A stretch of 64,000 bases of DNA from Pseudomonas sp. H9 (GCF_004353925.1 NZ_SMOK01000019.1:59471-123470), one strand, 5' to 3'. Positions 8,696-19,413 are shown, counted from the first letter of the stretch. Notes: generated by a model from the letters alone, not told the origin. Numbers and translations are program-made.

Positions 8696-8879
8696 GCTGG
8701 TTATCTCCAGATCAAATGTTAGGCCCGCAAGCGCTGGATAGCGCCTGGTTGGAAACGGCGAATGCCGACCTCGGCACTCATCGACGCCTTCGCTGTTGAC
8801 AGCAAAGGCTGGAGGCAAAGTAAAGGAGCTGATCTGGAGGGCGCAGAAGGAAGAGGTCCCGGTGGACGCTTCCCCCCCC

Positions 8880-8907
8880 AAAAAAAAAGCCCGGCATTTA
8901 GCCGGGC
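8880..8907 (-). terminator. glyA terminator
   Basis: GCCCGGC / GCCGGGC stem with a 5-base loop, followed on the minus strand by a run of nine T. It starts 18 bases beyond the glyA stop. Confidence 0.9.
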
Positions 8908-8924
8908 TAATTGAAGCGAACTGC

Positions 8925-10178
8925 TTACTTACCGTATACCGGCAGCTTGGCGCAGATGGCCTTGACCTTCTCACGAACAGCGTCGATTACCGCTTCGTTG
9001 TTCAGGTCAGCCAGGATGTCGCAGATCCAGCCAGCCAGTTCTTTACACTCTGCTTCTTTGAAGCCACGAGTGGTGACAGCCGGGGTGCCGAAGCGCAGGC
9101 CGGAGGTCACGAACGGGGAGCGTGGGTCGTTCGGTACGGAGTTCTTGTTGACGGTGATGAAGGCGCGACCCAGAGCGGCGTCGGCGTCTTTACCAGAGAT
9201 TTCCTGCTTGATCAGCGACAGCAGGAACAGGTGGTTCTGAGTACCACCGGAAACCACGTCGAAACCGCGCTCGATGAACACGCCAGCCATGGCCTGGGCG
9301 TTCTTCACGACTTGCTGCTGGTAGGTTTTGAACTCAGGCTGCAGCGCTTCTTTGAAGCAGATTGCCTTGGCGGCAATGACGTGCTCCAGCGGGCCGCCCT
9401 GGGCGCCTGGGAATACGGCCGAGTTCAGCTTCTTCTCGATGTCGGCGTTGGCACGAGCCAGGATCAGGCCGCCACGTGGACCGCGCAGGGTCTTGTGGGT
9501 AGTGGTGGTGACCACGTCGGCGAATGGTACCGGGTTCGGGTATACGCCTGCAGCGACCAGGCCGGCAACGTGGGCCATGTCGACGAACAGGTAGGCACCG
9601 ACCTTGTCAGCGATTTCGCGGAAGCGTGGGAAGTCCAGCACCTGCGAGTACGCCGAGAAACCGGCAACGATCATTTTTGGCTTGTGCTCGACAGCCAGAC
9701 GCTCGACTTCGTCGTAGTCGATCAGGCCGTTGGCGTCGATACCGTACTGAACAGCGTTGTACAGTTTGCCCGAGGAGCTGACGTTGGCACCGTGGGTCAG
9801 GTGACCACCGTGAGCCAGGCTCATGCCCAGGATGGTGTCACCGGCCGACAGCAGAGCCAGATATACGGCGCTGTTGGCTTGCGAACCTGCGTGTGGCTGG
9901 ACGTTGGCGTAGTCGGCGCCGAACAGTTCCTTGGCACGGTCGATGGCCAGTTGCTCAACCACGTCGACGTATTCGCAACCGCCGTAGTAGCGCTTGCCTG
10001 GGTAGCCTTCGGCGTACTTGTTGGTCAGAACCGAGCCTTGGGCTTCCATGACAGCCGGGCTGGTGTAGTTTTCCGAGGCAATCAGCTCGATGTGCTCTTC
10101 CTGACGCTGAGCTTCTTGCTCCATAGCGGCAAAGAGATCGGCGTCGTACTTGGCAATGGTCAAATCACGGCTGAACAT
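8925..10178 (-). CDS. glyA: serine hydroxymethyltransferase
   Basis: 417 residues, identical to the usual length. The PLP-binding lysine is Lys229 in TTTHKTLRGPRGG, and the N-terminal ELIASENYTSPAVMEAQGSVLTNKYAEGYPG block is diagnostic. It interconverts serine and glycine, feeding one-carbon units to tetrahydrofolate. The start at 10178 has GAGGA 6 bases upstream; a start 12 bases earlier is in frame but lacks a site. It has its own terminator. No riboswitch was recognised upstream. Confidence 0.97.
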   Translation of the reverse strand: MFSRDLTIAKYDADLFAAMEQEAQRQEEHIELIASENYTSPAVMEAQGSVLTNKYAEGYPGKRYYGGCEYVDVVEQLAIDRAKELFGADYANVQPHAGSQANSAVYLALLSAGDTILGMSLAHGGHLTHGANVSSSGKLYNAVQYGIDANGLIDYDEVERLAVEHKPKMIVAGFSAYSQVLDFPRFREIADKVGAYLFVDMAHVAGLVAAGVYPNPVPFADVVTTTTHKTLRGPRGGLILARANADIEKKLNSAVFPGAQGGPLEHVIAAKAICFKEALQPEFKTYQQQVVKNAQAMAGVFIERGFDVVSGGTQNHLFLLSLIKQEISGKDADAALGRAFITVNKNSVPNDPRSPFVTSGLRFGTPAVTTRGFKEAECKELAGWICDILADLNNEAVIDAVREKVKAICAKLPVYGK

Positions 10179-10296
10179 GGCGGTCCTCAAGGATCGTGCT
10201 GAAATAGGCGCGCATTCTACCTCATCAGCTTTTGTCTGGCATATGAAAGGGCATCATGTCGCAGACAAATGGGGTTCATGAGCGACAAGCTGCATG

Positions 10297-10398
10297 CTTC
10301 AAGCGGCAAGTAAAGGCACAGATACCAAATGCTTCAGGATCGCAGCTGCACTTGCCGCTTGAAGCTTGCCGCTTGAAGCTTGCCGCTTGAAGCTTCCA
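10297..10398. repeat. heptad array with an inverted copy between glyA and morA
   Basis: 10350-10398 holds seven heptads on the scaffold GCTTGNN, alternating GCTTGCC and GCTTGAA, so that a 14-base unit repeats three times exactly (10351-10392). The reverse complement of that 14-mer lies at 10297-10310, so a long hairpin can form across the 40 bases between. The array stops 2 bases from the morA stop codon. Confidence 0.85.
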
Positions 10399-10400
10399 GC

Positions 10401-13400
10401 CTACTCAAACATAAACAGGGTTTCGTTGCTGAACTGGGCCTCGAACTGGTTGGCCGGCATCGGTCGTCCGAACAAGTAGCCCTGTACTTCATCGCAACCG
10501 TGCTCGCGCAGAAACTCAAGCTGCTCGTGGGTTTCCACCCCCTCGGCGATTACCGCCAGGTTCAGGCTGTGGGCCATGGCAATGATCGCCCGGGCAATCT
10601 GCGCATCCTGTTCGCCTTCGGGCAAGCCATCGACGAAGGTGCGGTCGATCTTCAGCACATCGATGGGGAACTGCTTGAGGTAGTTGAGCGACGAATAACC
10701 CGTGCCGAAGTCATCGACGGCGATGCTCAAGCCGAGGTTCTTCAGGCTGTCGAGGATCACCATGGCTTCGTTGACTTCACGCATCAGGATACTTTCGGTC
10801 AGCTCCAGCTCCAGGCAAGCCGGCGGCAGGCCGGTGTCCTTGAGGATGGTGGCGATCCGCGTACCAAGCTGGCCGTCGGAGAACTGCCGCGCCGAGATGT
10901 TCACCGAGACCTTGGGCACCCGTACCTTGGCCTGATGCCAGGTTTTGAGCTGGCGGCAGGCTTCCTTGAGTACCCAGTCGCCGACATCCACCACCAGGCC
11001 CAGTTCTTCGATCACGGGAATGAAATCACCCGGTGGTACCAGGCCACGACGCGGGTGACGCCAGCGCAACAATGCTTCGGCGCCGGTCAGGCGTTTACCG
11101 TCACCACTGAACTGCGGCTGGTAGTAGAGAATGAACTCGTTCTGCTCCAGGGCATGGCGCAAGTCGCTTTCCAGCTCCAGGCGCTCCAGGGCACTGGCGT
11201 TCATGTCGGCCTGGTAGAACTGGAAGTTGTTCTTGCCGCGTTCCTTGGCGTGGTACATCGCGGTGTCGGCGTTCTTCATCAACTGGCTGAGTTCACTGCC
11301 ATCCTGAGGGCTCAGGGCAATGCCGATACTGGCGGTGACAAAGAACTCGCGGTTTTCCAGTACGAATGGTCGCACCAGACTGCCGAGTATCTGTTCAGCG
11401 ACGTGGATGGCGCGGTTCAACGCCATCTCCCGTGTGGCTCGCGGTTGCAGCAACAGGGTGAATTCGTCACCGCCCATACGCGCCACGGTGTCATCGTCAT
11501 CAACGCAGTCGAGCAGGCGCTCAGCCATGTCTTTGAGCATGCGATCACCCGCAGCATGCCCGAGGGAGTCGTTGATCGGTTTGAAACGGTCCAGGTCGAG
11601 GAACATCAGCACTACCCAGGCCTTCTGCCGCTCGGCTTGTTGCAGGGCGGTATGCAGACGGTCCTGGAACAGCGTACGGTTGGGCAGGTGGGTCAGGGCG
11701 TCGTAGTAGGCCAGCCGGTGAATCCGCTGTTCACTGGCCTTACGCTCGCTGATGTCGGTGAAGAAGCACACATAGCTGGCCAGGTCGCCTTCATCGTCAA
11801 GCACGGCGGTAATGCCGACCCAAGCCGGGTAGTGTTCGCCGCTGCGGCGCTTGAGCCAGACTTCACCTTCCCAGGTACCGCGCTGGTTGAGCTGTTTGAG
11901 CACATAGCGCAGGTGGGCTTCCTGATGCTCGTCGACGGTCAGCATGCCTGGCAACTGATCGAGCACATCGGCCACGGCATGGCCACTGACGCGGCTGAAC
12001 GCTTCGTTGGCCTGAACAATGTAGCCGGCCGGGTCGGTGATGAGGATGGCCGAAGTCGAGTGCTCGAATACCGTGGCCGCCATGCGCAGGTCTTTCTCGG
12101 CGCGGCGCTGCTGGCTGATGTCGCGGCCGACCCCGAGGATACCTTCGAAGCGTGCTTGATCGTCCCAGACCAGCACCAGGCGCAGCTCGATCGGAATCTT
12201 GCGGCCATCGGCGCGCAGGCAGTCAAACAGGAACAACTGATTGGGCAACTGAGTGCGCAATTGCTCCAGCTGTTCAGGATCACCCAAGGCCCGGTTGACC
12301 CGCTCGACCAGATGGTACAGACCGGTCAGTTGCGCCGGGTTGGCGATGGTTGAGTGCCAGCCGTTAGTAAAGATCCAGTCCACTTCGTAGCCCAGCACGG
12401 CCTGTACCGACGGGCTGACATAGTTGAGCGTGAGCTGGCTGTCGGTGGAGAAGATCACGTCGCTGATGCTTTCGGCGAGCATACGGTAGCGCTGCTCGCT
12501 GTCACGCAACGACTCGCTGGCTTCAATCTGATCGGTGACGTCCTTACCGACGCCAATAATGCGGGTGACAACGCCACGGCTATCGCGGGTCAGGGCTTGT
12601 TCGCGGATGTCGAAACGCCGCCAGCGTTGATCGCAGTGACGAAACCGCAGTTGGCAATGCAATTGCTCGACACCACCGGATTCGAGCATGCGCTGACGAA
12701 TCTGCCGATACACCTGAGCATCTTCCGGGTGCAGGAGGATTTCCCAGAATCGTTCACCCATTTGTGCCAGCTGTGTGCGGTCGTAACCCAAGGTGTAGCC
12801 CAGGTTGCGATTGCTGAAGATCATTTGCTTGCTGCTTACGTCTTGCACATATAGCTGATCGGGCACGGTGCGGACCACGTCCGACCAGAAGCTTTCACGC
12901 TCAAGCAGCGACAGCTCCACCTGCTTGCGGCTGGTGATGTCGCTGATACTCAGGATCACTGCCTGGTAATCACGACGCTGCTCGGGAAACTTCACCATCA
13001 GCCACAGGTGCAGGTCCTGGCCATTTTCGACGGGTAAACGTACTTCCAGCTCCAACTGTTGCTGTTTGTCCAGCACCGCCTCAATCAGTTGCAGGCCAAT
13101 GCCTTCAATGCCTTCGGTACCTTCAACCAAGTAGCGCCAGGCAGCATCGCAGCAGTTCACGCCCAGCAGTTGCAGGGCCACCTGGTTGACCTCGGTGACT
13201 TTCAGTTCTTGCAGCAATGCCCGGCGCAGCGCGCGATCAAACGCCAGGCGCTGTTGCAGGGCCTGCCGACTGCGCAGGCGATGGCGTTCCAACTGCAGGG
13301 GCAAGCCGGAGAGGTCGAGCACGCACAGGGCAACCCCGGTGCCTTCGAAAATGTCGTGATAGCGGCGGCGGCTTTCCTGCAGCAGGCGATGGCGGCGGCG

Positions 13401-14225
13401 CATGTTGATCAGGGCCAGCAAGGGGATCAGCGCGCAGAGCAGGCCGAGCAGGCATTTGCCGATCAGTGCGGGCAGCAGTTGCTGACGCGCGAGCCCGGCA
13501 TCGAACAGGCCCCGCAGTTGCCAGGTACTGTTGTCGAGGAAGGCGAGCATCACGCTTTGCAGTGGCTCGTCACTGCCCGGTGCAGGCTGGTGGCGGTTGA
13601 TGACATCACCGGTCCGGCTGTTTTCCAGCAGCCACAACGGGTGGTTGGGGCGGTCCAGGTGTGAAGTCAGTTCACTGTAATACCCTGCGCCCAGGCGCAG
13701 TACCCAGTAGCCGGGTGAGTCGCCTGGTTGGCGGAGCAACAGGTAAATCAGCTGGTTGTCTGCAGAGTTGCTGAAGTAATAACCACGGCCCTGATCAAGG
13801 CGCAGAAGTTCATCCAGCGCATTTCGGTCCGGGGTGTCGCCCAGGCTGTCTGCAAGCACGGTACCGTTTGCGTCGACCCACGCCAGGCTTTGTAAACGGG
13901 GTAGTTGTACCTTCAACTGCGCGACGACGTCTGGCAGCTGCGCAGGGCTTGGCGACGAACGGTACGGCTGCACCACATTCTGGGCCACCTGGGCCTTGAG
14001 CGACATGTTCAGCGCCAGATGGTCAGCCAGTTCGGCGCTGGCATTCAGACTGCGCTGATACTGATCGGCCTGGGTGTGACGGTATTGATCGACCAGTTGC
14101 CAAAGCAGCAACCCAAGCAGCAGCAACACCAACAGGGCCAGCGCGCCTTTGAGGGATCCACGTAATGGAGAGCCGGGCGCACTGGACGGCTTGCGCAGGG
14201 GTGTCGGCTGAGTGAGATTGGTCAA
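10401..14225 (-). CDS. morA: membrane-anchored PAS-GGDEF-EAL c-di-GMP regulator MorA
   Basis: 1274 residues. One membrane helix lies at about 28-47 and a second near 255-275, enclosing a periplasmic sensor region. Several PAS/PAC repeats follow (about 290-830). Both enzyme motifs are intact: GGDEF near residue 916 and EALLRW near 1050, with DDFGTGYSSL further on. Size, domain order and position beside glyA match MorA of P. putida and P. aeruginosa, which controls motility and biofilm. It could make or degrade c-di-GMP. The start is TTG with AGGA upstream; the distal end carries a heptad repeat. Confidence 0.93.
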   Translation of the reverse strand: MTNLTQPTPLRKPSSAPGSPLRGSLKGALALLVLLLLGLLLWQLVDQYRHTQADQYQRSLNASAELADHLALNMSLKAQVAQNVVQPYRSSPSPAQLPDVVAQLKVQLPRLQSLAWVDANGTVLADSLGDTPDRNALDELLRLDQGRGYYFSNSADNQLIYLLLRQPGDSPGYWVLRLGAGYYSELTSHLDRPNHPLWLLENSRTGDVINRHQPAPGSDEPLQSVMLAFLDNSTWQLRGLFDAGLARQQLLPALIGKCLLGLLCALIPLLALINMRRRHRLLQESRRRYHDIFEGTGVALCVLDLSGLPLQLERHRLRSRQALQQRLAFDRALRRALLQELKVTEVNQVALQLLGVNCCDAAWRYLVEGTEGIEGIGLQLIEAVLDKQQQLELEVRLPVENGQDLHLWLMVKFPEQRRDYQAVILSISDITSRKQVELSLLERESFWSDVVRTVPDQLYVQDVSSKQMIFSNRNLGYTLGYDRTQLAQMGERFWEILLHPEDAQVYRQIRQRMLESGGVEQLHCQLRFRHCDQRWRRFDIREQALTRDSRGVVTRIIGVGKDVTDQIEASESLRDSEQRYRMLAESISDVIFSTDSQLTLNYVSPSVQAVLGYEVDWIFTNGWHSTIANPAQLTGLYHLVERVNRALGDPEQLEQLRTQLPNQLFLFDCLRADGRKIPIELRLVLVWDDQARFEGILGVGRDISQQRRAEKDLRMAATVFEHSTSAILITDPAGYIVQANEAFSRVSGHAVADVLDQLPGMLTVDEHQEAHLRYVLKQLNQRGTWEGEVWLKRRSGEHYPAWVGITAVLDDEGDLASYVCFFTDISERKASEQRIHRLAYYDALTHLPNRTLFQDRLHTALQQAERQKAWVVLMFLDLDRFKPINDSLGHAAGDRMLKDMAERLLDCVDDDDTVARMGGDEFTLLLQPRATREMALNRAIHVAEQILGSLVRPFVLENREFFVTASIGIALSPQDGSELSQLMKNADTAMYHAKERGKNNFQFYQADMNASALERLELESDLRHALEQNEFILYYQPQFSGDGKRLTGAEALLRWRHPRRGLVPPGDFIPVIEELGLVVDVGDWVLKEACRQLKTWHQAKVRVPKVSVNISARQFSDGQLGTRIATILKDTGLPPACLELELTESILMREVNEAMVILDSLKNLGLSIAVDDFGTGYSSLNYLKQFPIDVLKIDRTFVDGLPEGEQDAQIARAIIAMAHSLNLAVIAEGVETHEQLEFLREHGCDEVQGYLFGRPMPANQFEAQFSNETLFMFE

Positions 14226-14493
14226 GCGATGATCCTGCGGGATGGCTGGATGGCAGGTTTAGAGCTGCTGGCTTGCAAGCGCCACGGTCCCTGGCGGCTA
14301 CTCCGGATGCGCACTATAAGCCCGACGCCCGAAGGGCGGCTAGCATGCCTGCAAACGTGGCAAAGTGCCAGCTCTGTTCGTCGGCGGTTTGCCCAACAAG
14401 GCGCATTGCGGTAGCTTTGGCCCTTTCCTGGGGGCCACGGCTCCCTTCATCTGTTTCGCGTTCATTTTTTCGTCTCTGACGCTAGGTTTTTCC

Positions 14494-16158
14494 ATGGCTC
14501 AATACGTCTATACCATGCATCGGCTGGGCAAAGTTGTCCCTCCGAAGCGGGAAATCTTGAAGAACATCTCCCTGTCGTTTTTCCCTGGCGCCAAAATCGG
14601 CGTGCTCGGCCTGAACGGCTCGGGTAAATCCACCCTGCTCAAGATCATGGCTGGCGTCGACACTGAGTTCGACGGTGAAGCTCGCCCGATGCCAGACCTG
14701 AACATCGGTTACCTGCCACAGGAGCCGCAGCTGGATCCGACCAAGACCGTGCGTGAAGTGGTCGAGGAAGCGGTCAGCGTGATCAAGGACGCCCAGGCGC
14801 GCCTGGACGAGGTCTATGCCGCTTATGCTGAGCCGGACGCTGACTTCGACAAATTGGCTGCCGAGCAGGCCAAGCTTGAAGCCATCCTGCAGGCCAGCGA
14901 TGGCCACAACCTGGAGCGCCAGCTCGAAGTCGCGGCCGATGCCTTGCGTCTGCCAGCCTGGGACGCCAAGGTAGAACACCTGTCCGGCGGTGAGAAACGT
15001 CGTGTGGCCCTGTGCCGCCTGCTGCTGTCGGCTCCCGACATGCTGCTGCTCGACGAACCAACCAACCACCTGGATGCCGATTCCGTCGCCTGGCTGGAGC
15101 ACTTCCTCCACGACTTCCCGGGCACCGTGGTAGCGATCACCCACGACCGTTACTTCCTCGACAACGTCGCTGGCTGGATCCTCGAGCTCGACCGCGGCGC
15201 CGGTATTCCGTACGAAGGCAACTATTCGGGCTGGCTTGAAGCCAAGTCCGATCGTCTGGCTCAGGAATCCAAGCAGCAATCGGCTCACGAAAAAGCCATG
15301 AAAGAGGAACTGGAGTGGGTGCGTAAAGGCGCCAAGGCTCGTCAGTCCAAATCCAAGGCACGTCTGCAACGCTTCGAAGAAATGCAATCGCAGGAATTCC
15401 AGAAGCGCAGTGAAACCAACGAGATCTACATCCCGGCGGGCCCGCGTCTGGGTGACAAGGTCATCGAGTTCAAGAACGTCACCAAAGGCTATGGCGATCG
15501 CGTCCTGATCGACAACCTGTCGTTCAGCATGCCAAAAGGCGCCATCGTCGGTGTGATCGGTGGTAACGGTGCCGGTAAGTCGACCCTGTTCCGCATGCTC
15601 ATGGGCAAGGAACAACCGGACTCGGGCACCATCGAGATCGGTGAAACCGTGCAACTGGCCTGCGTGGACCAGAGCCGTGAAGACCTCGACGGCAACAAGA
15701 CTGTGTTCCAGCAGATCTCCGACGGTTCCGACCAACTGCGTATCGGCACCTATGAGATTCCGTCGCGTACCTACGTCGGTCGCTTCAACTTCAAAGGTGG
15801 CGACCAGCAGAAGTTCGTCAAGGACCTCTCCGGTGGTGAACGTGGCCGTCTGCACCTGGCCCTGACTCTCAAGGAAGGCGCCAACGTCCTGCTGCTCGAC
15901 GAACCGTCCAACGACCTTGACGTCGAAACCCTGCGTTCGCTGGAAGAAGCGCTGCTGGACTTCCCTGGCGCTGCCATTGTGATCTCTCACGATCGCTGGT
16001 TCCTGGACCGTGTGGCCACGCACATCCTGGCGTACGAAGACGATTCGCAAGCGGTGTTCTTCGAAGGTAACTACACCGAGTACGAAGCCGATCGTAAGAA
16101 GCGTCTGGGTGAAGCTGCTGCCCAGCCGCACCGGGTACGGCACAAAAAACTGGCATAA
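14494..16158 (+). CDS. ettA: energy-dependent translational throttle protein EttA (ABC-F)
   Basis: 554 residues, with two ABC domains and no membrane segment. Walker A is GLNGSGKST (39-47) and later GGNGAGKST. Signatures are LSGGEKRR and LSGGERGR, and Walker B is LLLDEPTNHLD and LLLDEPSNDLD. The linker between them is the ABC-F arm and P-site tether region. EttA binds the ribosomal E site and gates entry into elongation according to ADP/ATP ratio. An upstream extension of the frame is rejected because the family starts at MAQYVYTMHRLGKVVPP. It ends in a UUCG-capped terminator. Confidence 0.97.
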   Translation: MAQYVYTMHRLGKVVPPKREILKNISLSFFPGAKIGVLGLNGSGKSTLLKIMAGVDTEFDGEARPMPDLNIGYLPQEPQLDPTKTVREVVEEAVSVIKDAQARLDEVYAAYAEPDADFDKLAAEQAKLEAILQASDGHNLERQLEVAADALRLPAWDAKVEHLSGGEKRRVALCRLLLSAPDMLLLDEPTNHLDADSVAWLEHFLHDFPGTVVAITHDRYFLDNVAGWILELDRGAGIPYEGNYSGWLEAKSDRLAQESKQQSAHEKAMKEELEWVRKGAKARQSKSKARLQRFEEMQSQEFQKRSETNEIYIPAGPRLGDKVIEFKNVTKGYGDRVLIDNLSFSMPKGAIVGVIGGNGAGKSTLFRMLMGKEQPDSGTIEIGETVQLACVDQSREDLDGNKTVFQQISDGSDQLRIGTYEIPSRTYVGRFNFKGGDQQKFVKDLSGGERGRLHLALTLKEGANVLLLDEPSNDLDVETLRSLEEALLDFPGAAIVISHDRWFLDRVATHILAYEDDSQAVFFEGNYTEYEADRKKRLGEAAAQPHRVRHKKLA

Positions 16159-16178
16159 CTCTTCGGGGTTTGCACTGA

Positions 16179-16207
16179 AACGGGGCCTTCGGGTCCCGTT
16201 TTTTTTT
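16179..16207 (+). terminator. ettA terminator
   Basis: AACGGG(G)CC / GG(T)CCCGTT stem capped by a C(TTCG)G tetraloop, followed by nine T. Confidence 0.93.
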
Positions 16208-16221
16208 ACCTCTCTGGTTCA

Positions 16222-16291
16222 GTGGGAGCGGGCTTGCCCCGCGATTGTGGGGTGTCAGTGAAATTGCTCGCGGGGCAAGCCCGCTCCTACA
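16222..16291. repeat. REP inverted pair (REPIN)
   Basis: GGAGCGGGCTTGCCCCGCG at the left and its reverse complement at the right, separated by about 20 bases, between ettA and gdhA. The outward-ending type: the arms end in GTGGGAG and CTCCTAC. Confidence 0.9.
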
Positions 16292-16423
16292 GGGAATGTA
16301 TACACTTATACAAATGCACCAATAAATTTCAGAAAAACGACATGGTGCCCTGTTCCAGTGCGAGTGGTTCTTGGTAAAGTTGGGAAAAAAACATAAGTCC
16401 AACTCTATCTGGTGAATGTCTAA

Positions 16424-17757
<1,334 letters not shown>

Positions 17758-17761
<4 letters not shown>

Positions 17762-18255
17762 GCCTCTGGCGTGATGGCGACGATCTCGATCAGCAGATCC
17801 CCCGCAGGTCGTCGCCACACCACCTCATCGCCGAGCGTCGCCCCCAGCAATGCTCGGCCAAGCGGTGAGCCCCAGTTGATCAGGCCTTTGCCCGCATCGG
17901 CCTGATCTTCACCGACCAGTTGCACCTGATGCGTCTGGTTGTGCTCATCAACAAAGGTCACACCACTACCAATCTGCACACGATCAACAGCGCTGGCCTT
18001 AGGCACCACCAGGGCACTCTGTACGCGCGCGTTGAAGTAGCGCAGGTCGCGCTCTATGTCAGCCAACTGCTGTTTGTCGGCTTGTTCGCCCTGGGCTTGC
18101 AGTTCATTGTGCCGAGCGTGCAATTCGCTGACTCGCTGCTGCAATTGGGTTAGTCCCTGGGCAGTGACGTAATTGGGTTGCTCACTGATTTGGCGTTCGA
18201 CCGGTTGATCGGCTTGGCCAGCGGCCTGATCTTCATTAACGAATGCGCGGCTCAC
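17758..18255 (-). CDS. GreA/GreB-like transcription factor lacking the acidic coiled-coil tip
   Basis: 165 residues; GTG start with GGGAG upstream. The C-terminal half is a typical Gre FKBP-like domain (SPLGRALLGATLGDEV, IVAI). The N-terminal half predicts a coiled coil from QGLTQLQQRVSELH to IERDLRYFNARV. The loop that normally carries the acidic pair (GDLKEN in GreA, GDRSEN in GreB) is replaced by a shorter AQGEQADKQQ stretch. Those residues chelate Mg2+ in the polymerase active site and drive transcript cleavage. It probably enters the RNA polymerase secondary channel without cleavage stimulation, like Gfh1 or Rnk-type factors. Pseudomonad annotations often call it greB. Confidence 0.75.
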
Positions 18256-18334
18256 GACAAGCTCCCTGTGCAGGCTGATGGCTCGGCGACTGAAGCGTAG
18301 CCCGCCAACACCACCCGCACCGCTTTTTCTTATC

Positions 18335-18355
18335 GCTTGAAGCTTGGAGCTTGCC
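18335..18355. repeat. three GCTTGNN heptads
   Basis: GCTTGAA, GCTTGGA, GCTTGCC preceded by TTATC, as at 2300. It ends 1 base from the stop codon of the minus-strand lipoprotein gene. Confidence 0.75.
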
Positions 18356-18356
18356 C

Positions 18357-18710
18357 CTACCGCCTATAGGCGCGTGCCGCATCGCGGTCTTTTTCTTCCT
18401 GCCACTGTTCGTCACGTTCGTCCCAGTGGCGTGCGCGGTAATCCTGCTGGTCCTGACTTTCCTGCATAGCGTGACACTGGCGAAAGCCGTCATCCCAGCC
18501 CGTTTCATACTGGCGGTTGTGCAAGTAGCGTGGCACGTCTTTGCGAAAGTCCCCGGCCATCACCCCGGCGGCCTGGCGGCCGCTGCTGCAGCCGTCCTGA
18601 AAGCCGTCGGCATAGGCGGGGGGATAGCCTTGATCGATCAGCTGCTCATGGGTTGTTTGGCAACCTGTGAGTACCACCATTACGCCCAGCACCCAACTAA
18701 ACCGCTGCAT
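18357..18710 (-). CDS. small lipoprotein of unknown function
   Basis: 117 residues. An N-terminal hydrophobic signal ends in the lipobox LTGC (Cys near residue 17), so it should be lipid-anchored. The body has GYPPAYADGFQDGCSSG and YETGWDDGFRQC repeats of the Y-x-x-G-(F/W)-x-D-G type with paired cysteines. The tail is very charged and Gln/Glu/Asp-rich. A GTG start 15 bases up is possible, but GGAG is placed for the ATG at 18710. I know of no function; similar lipoproteins are common in Pseudomonas. Confidence 0.75.
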   Translation of the reverse strand: MQRFSWVLGVMVVLTGCQTTHEQLIDQGYPPAYADGFQDGCSSGRQAAGVMAGDFRKDVPRYLHNRQYETGWDDGFRQCHAMQESQDQQDYRARHWDERDEQWQEEKDRDAARAYRR

Positions 18711-18863
18711 CTTCGAACTCTCCACATTGTGGATAAGTCTAGGTGGGGAATTGTTGGTGCCGTGTCAAAACGTCGTGAAGCGCCTGTGTTGGGGATACCG
18801 TCTTTTGCTCAATCCTGTGGGAGATTCTATGGTCCATGGGAAGGCCTCAAGCTGTCATTGCCC

Positions 18864-18898
18864 ATAAGGGCTGCTTTGCGGGTGAACCCGCTCCTATA
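18864..18898. repeat. degenerate half-REP
   Basis: GCTTTGCGGGTGAACCCGCTCCTATAGG. The GCGGG/CCCGC stem is kept but the loop is changed (TGAA instead of the usual CAAG or CTTG). It may be a different REP subfamily. Confidence 0.6.
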
Positions 18899-18916
18899 GG
18901 TGGAGAAGCTGTTAAA

Positions 18917-18984
18917 CCGGGGGGGCTTGCCCCGCGATCGCGAGCTGACAGTCACATCGCAATCGCGGGGCAAGCCCGCTCCCA
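18917..18984. repeat. REP inverted pair with GAGCTGACAGTCA loop
   Basis: GGGGGGCTTGCCCCGCG at the left and CGCGGGGCAAGCCCGCTCC at the right. The spacer (CGAGCTGACAGTCACATCGC) differs at one base from that of the pair at 19336. Confidence 0.88.
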
Positions 18985-19054
18985 CTGTTGCCGCGACATG
19001 CTTTGAGGTACAGAGAGAATCCGCTGCCCCCAACCCCATCAAGCACGGCATCGA

Positions 19055-19237
19055 TCAGCGCAGCGCCGTCTCGATGTGCTGACCGGCGCCCGAAACCAAG
19101 GAGCGGTCATTGAGGATGAGGTGATCAAGCGCATCGCTGACTGTGGCTTCGGCACATCGCAGCAGTTGGCAGGCATGTAGCAGCGCTTCTTCGGCGGGAA
19201 TGCCGGCGCGGATGTTGAACTTGCTAAATCCGATCAC
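19055..19237 (-). CDS. DUF3077-like small protein, possibly degraded
   Basis: 60 residues from GTG 19237. FNIRAGIPAEEALLHACQLLRCAEATVSDAL resembles the pseudomonad DUF3077 pattern (F-x-V-x-x-G-I-x-x-E-x-A-L-x-x-A-x-x-L-L). Family members are usually 80-110 residues, and no ATG lies in the open frame upstream, which ends at a TGA about 45 bases up. It may be a shortened or decaying copy. It sits between two near-identical REP pairs. Function unknown. Confidence 0.45.
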   Translation of the reverse strand: MIGFSKFNIRAGIPAEEALLHACQLLRCAEATVSDALDHLILNDRSLVSGAGQHIETALR

Positions 19238-19335
19238 TGGATTTTCCAGCGACGGCAGCAGCCTAGGCCCCAGCAGTATGATTCAGAACGGTCTGACAGA
19301 AAACGCCTACCGCATTGCGATATTACGCTGCGACC

Positions 19336-19408
19336 TGTGGGAGCGGGCTTGCCCCGCGATCGCGAGCTGACAGTCATATCGCAATCGCGGGGCAAGCCCG
19401 CTCCTACT
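19336..19408. repeat. REP inverted pair, twin of the one at 18917
   Basis: GTGGGAGCGGGCTTGCCCCG at the left and the reverse complement at the right. The spacer is identical to the 18917 pair except for T in place of C. Confidence 0.9.
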
Positions 19409-19413
19409 GGTGG

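Larger units (their letters stand above)
18711..19054. other. 344-base intergenic stretch with REP elements
   Basis: No gene is evident. It contains the promoter side of the lipoprotein gene (18711-18860), a divergent half-REP (18864-18898) and a full REP pair (18917-18984). Confidence 0.6.

Noticed and set aside
10179..10296. glycine or folate riboswitch upstream of glyA
   Set aside because: No paired aptamer helices or conserved core recognised in this short leader.
10380..12353. 657-residue plus-strand frame inside morA
   Set aside because: Antisense to intact GGDEF/EAL motifs, starting in the heptad repeat.
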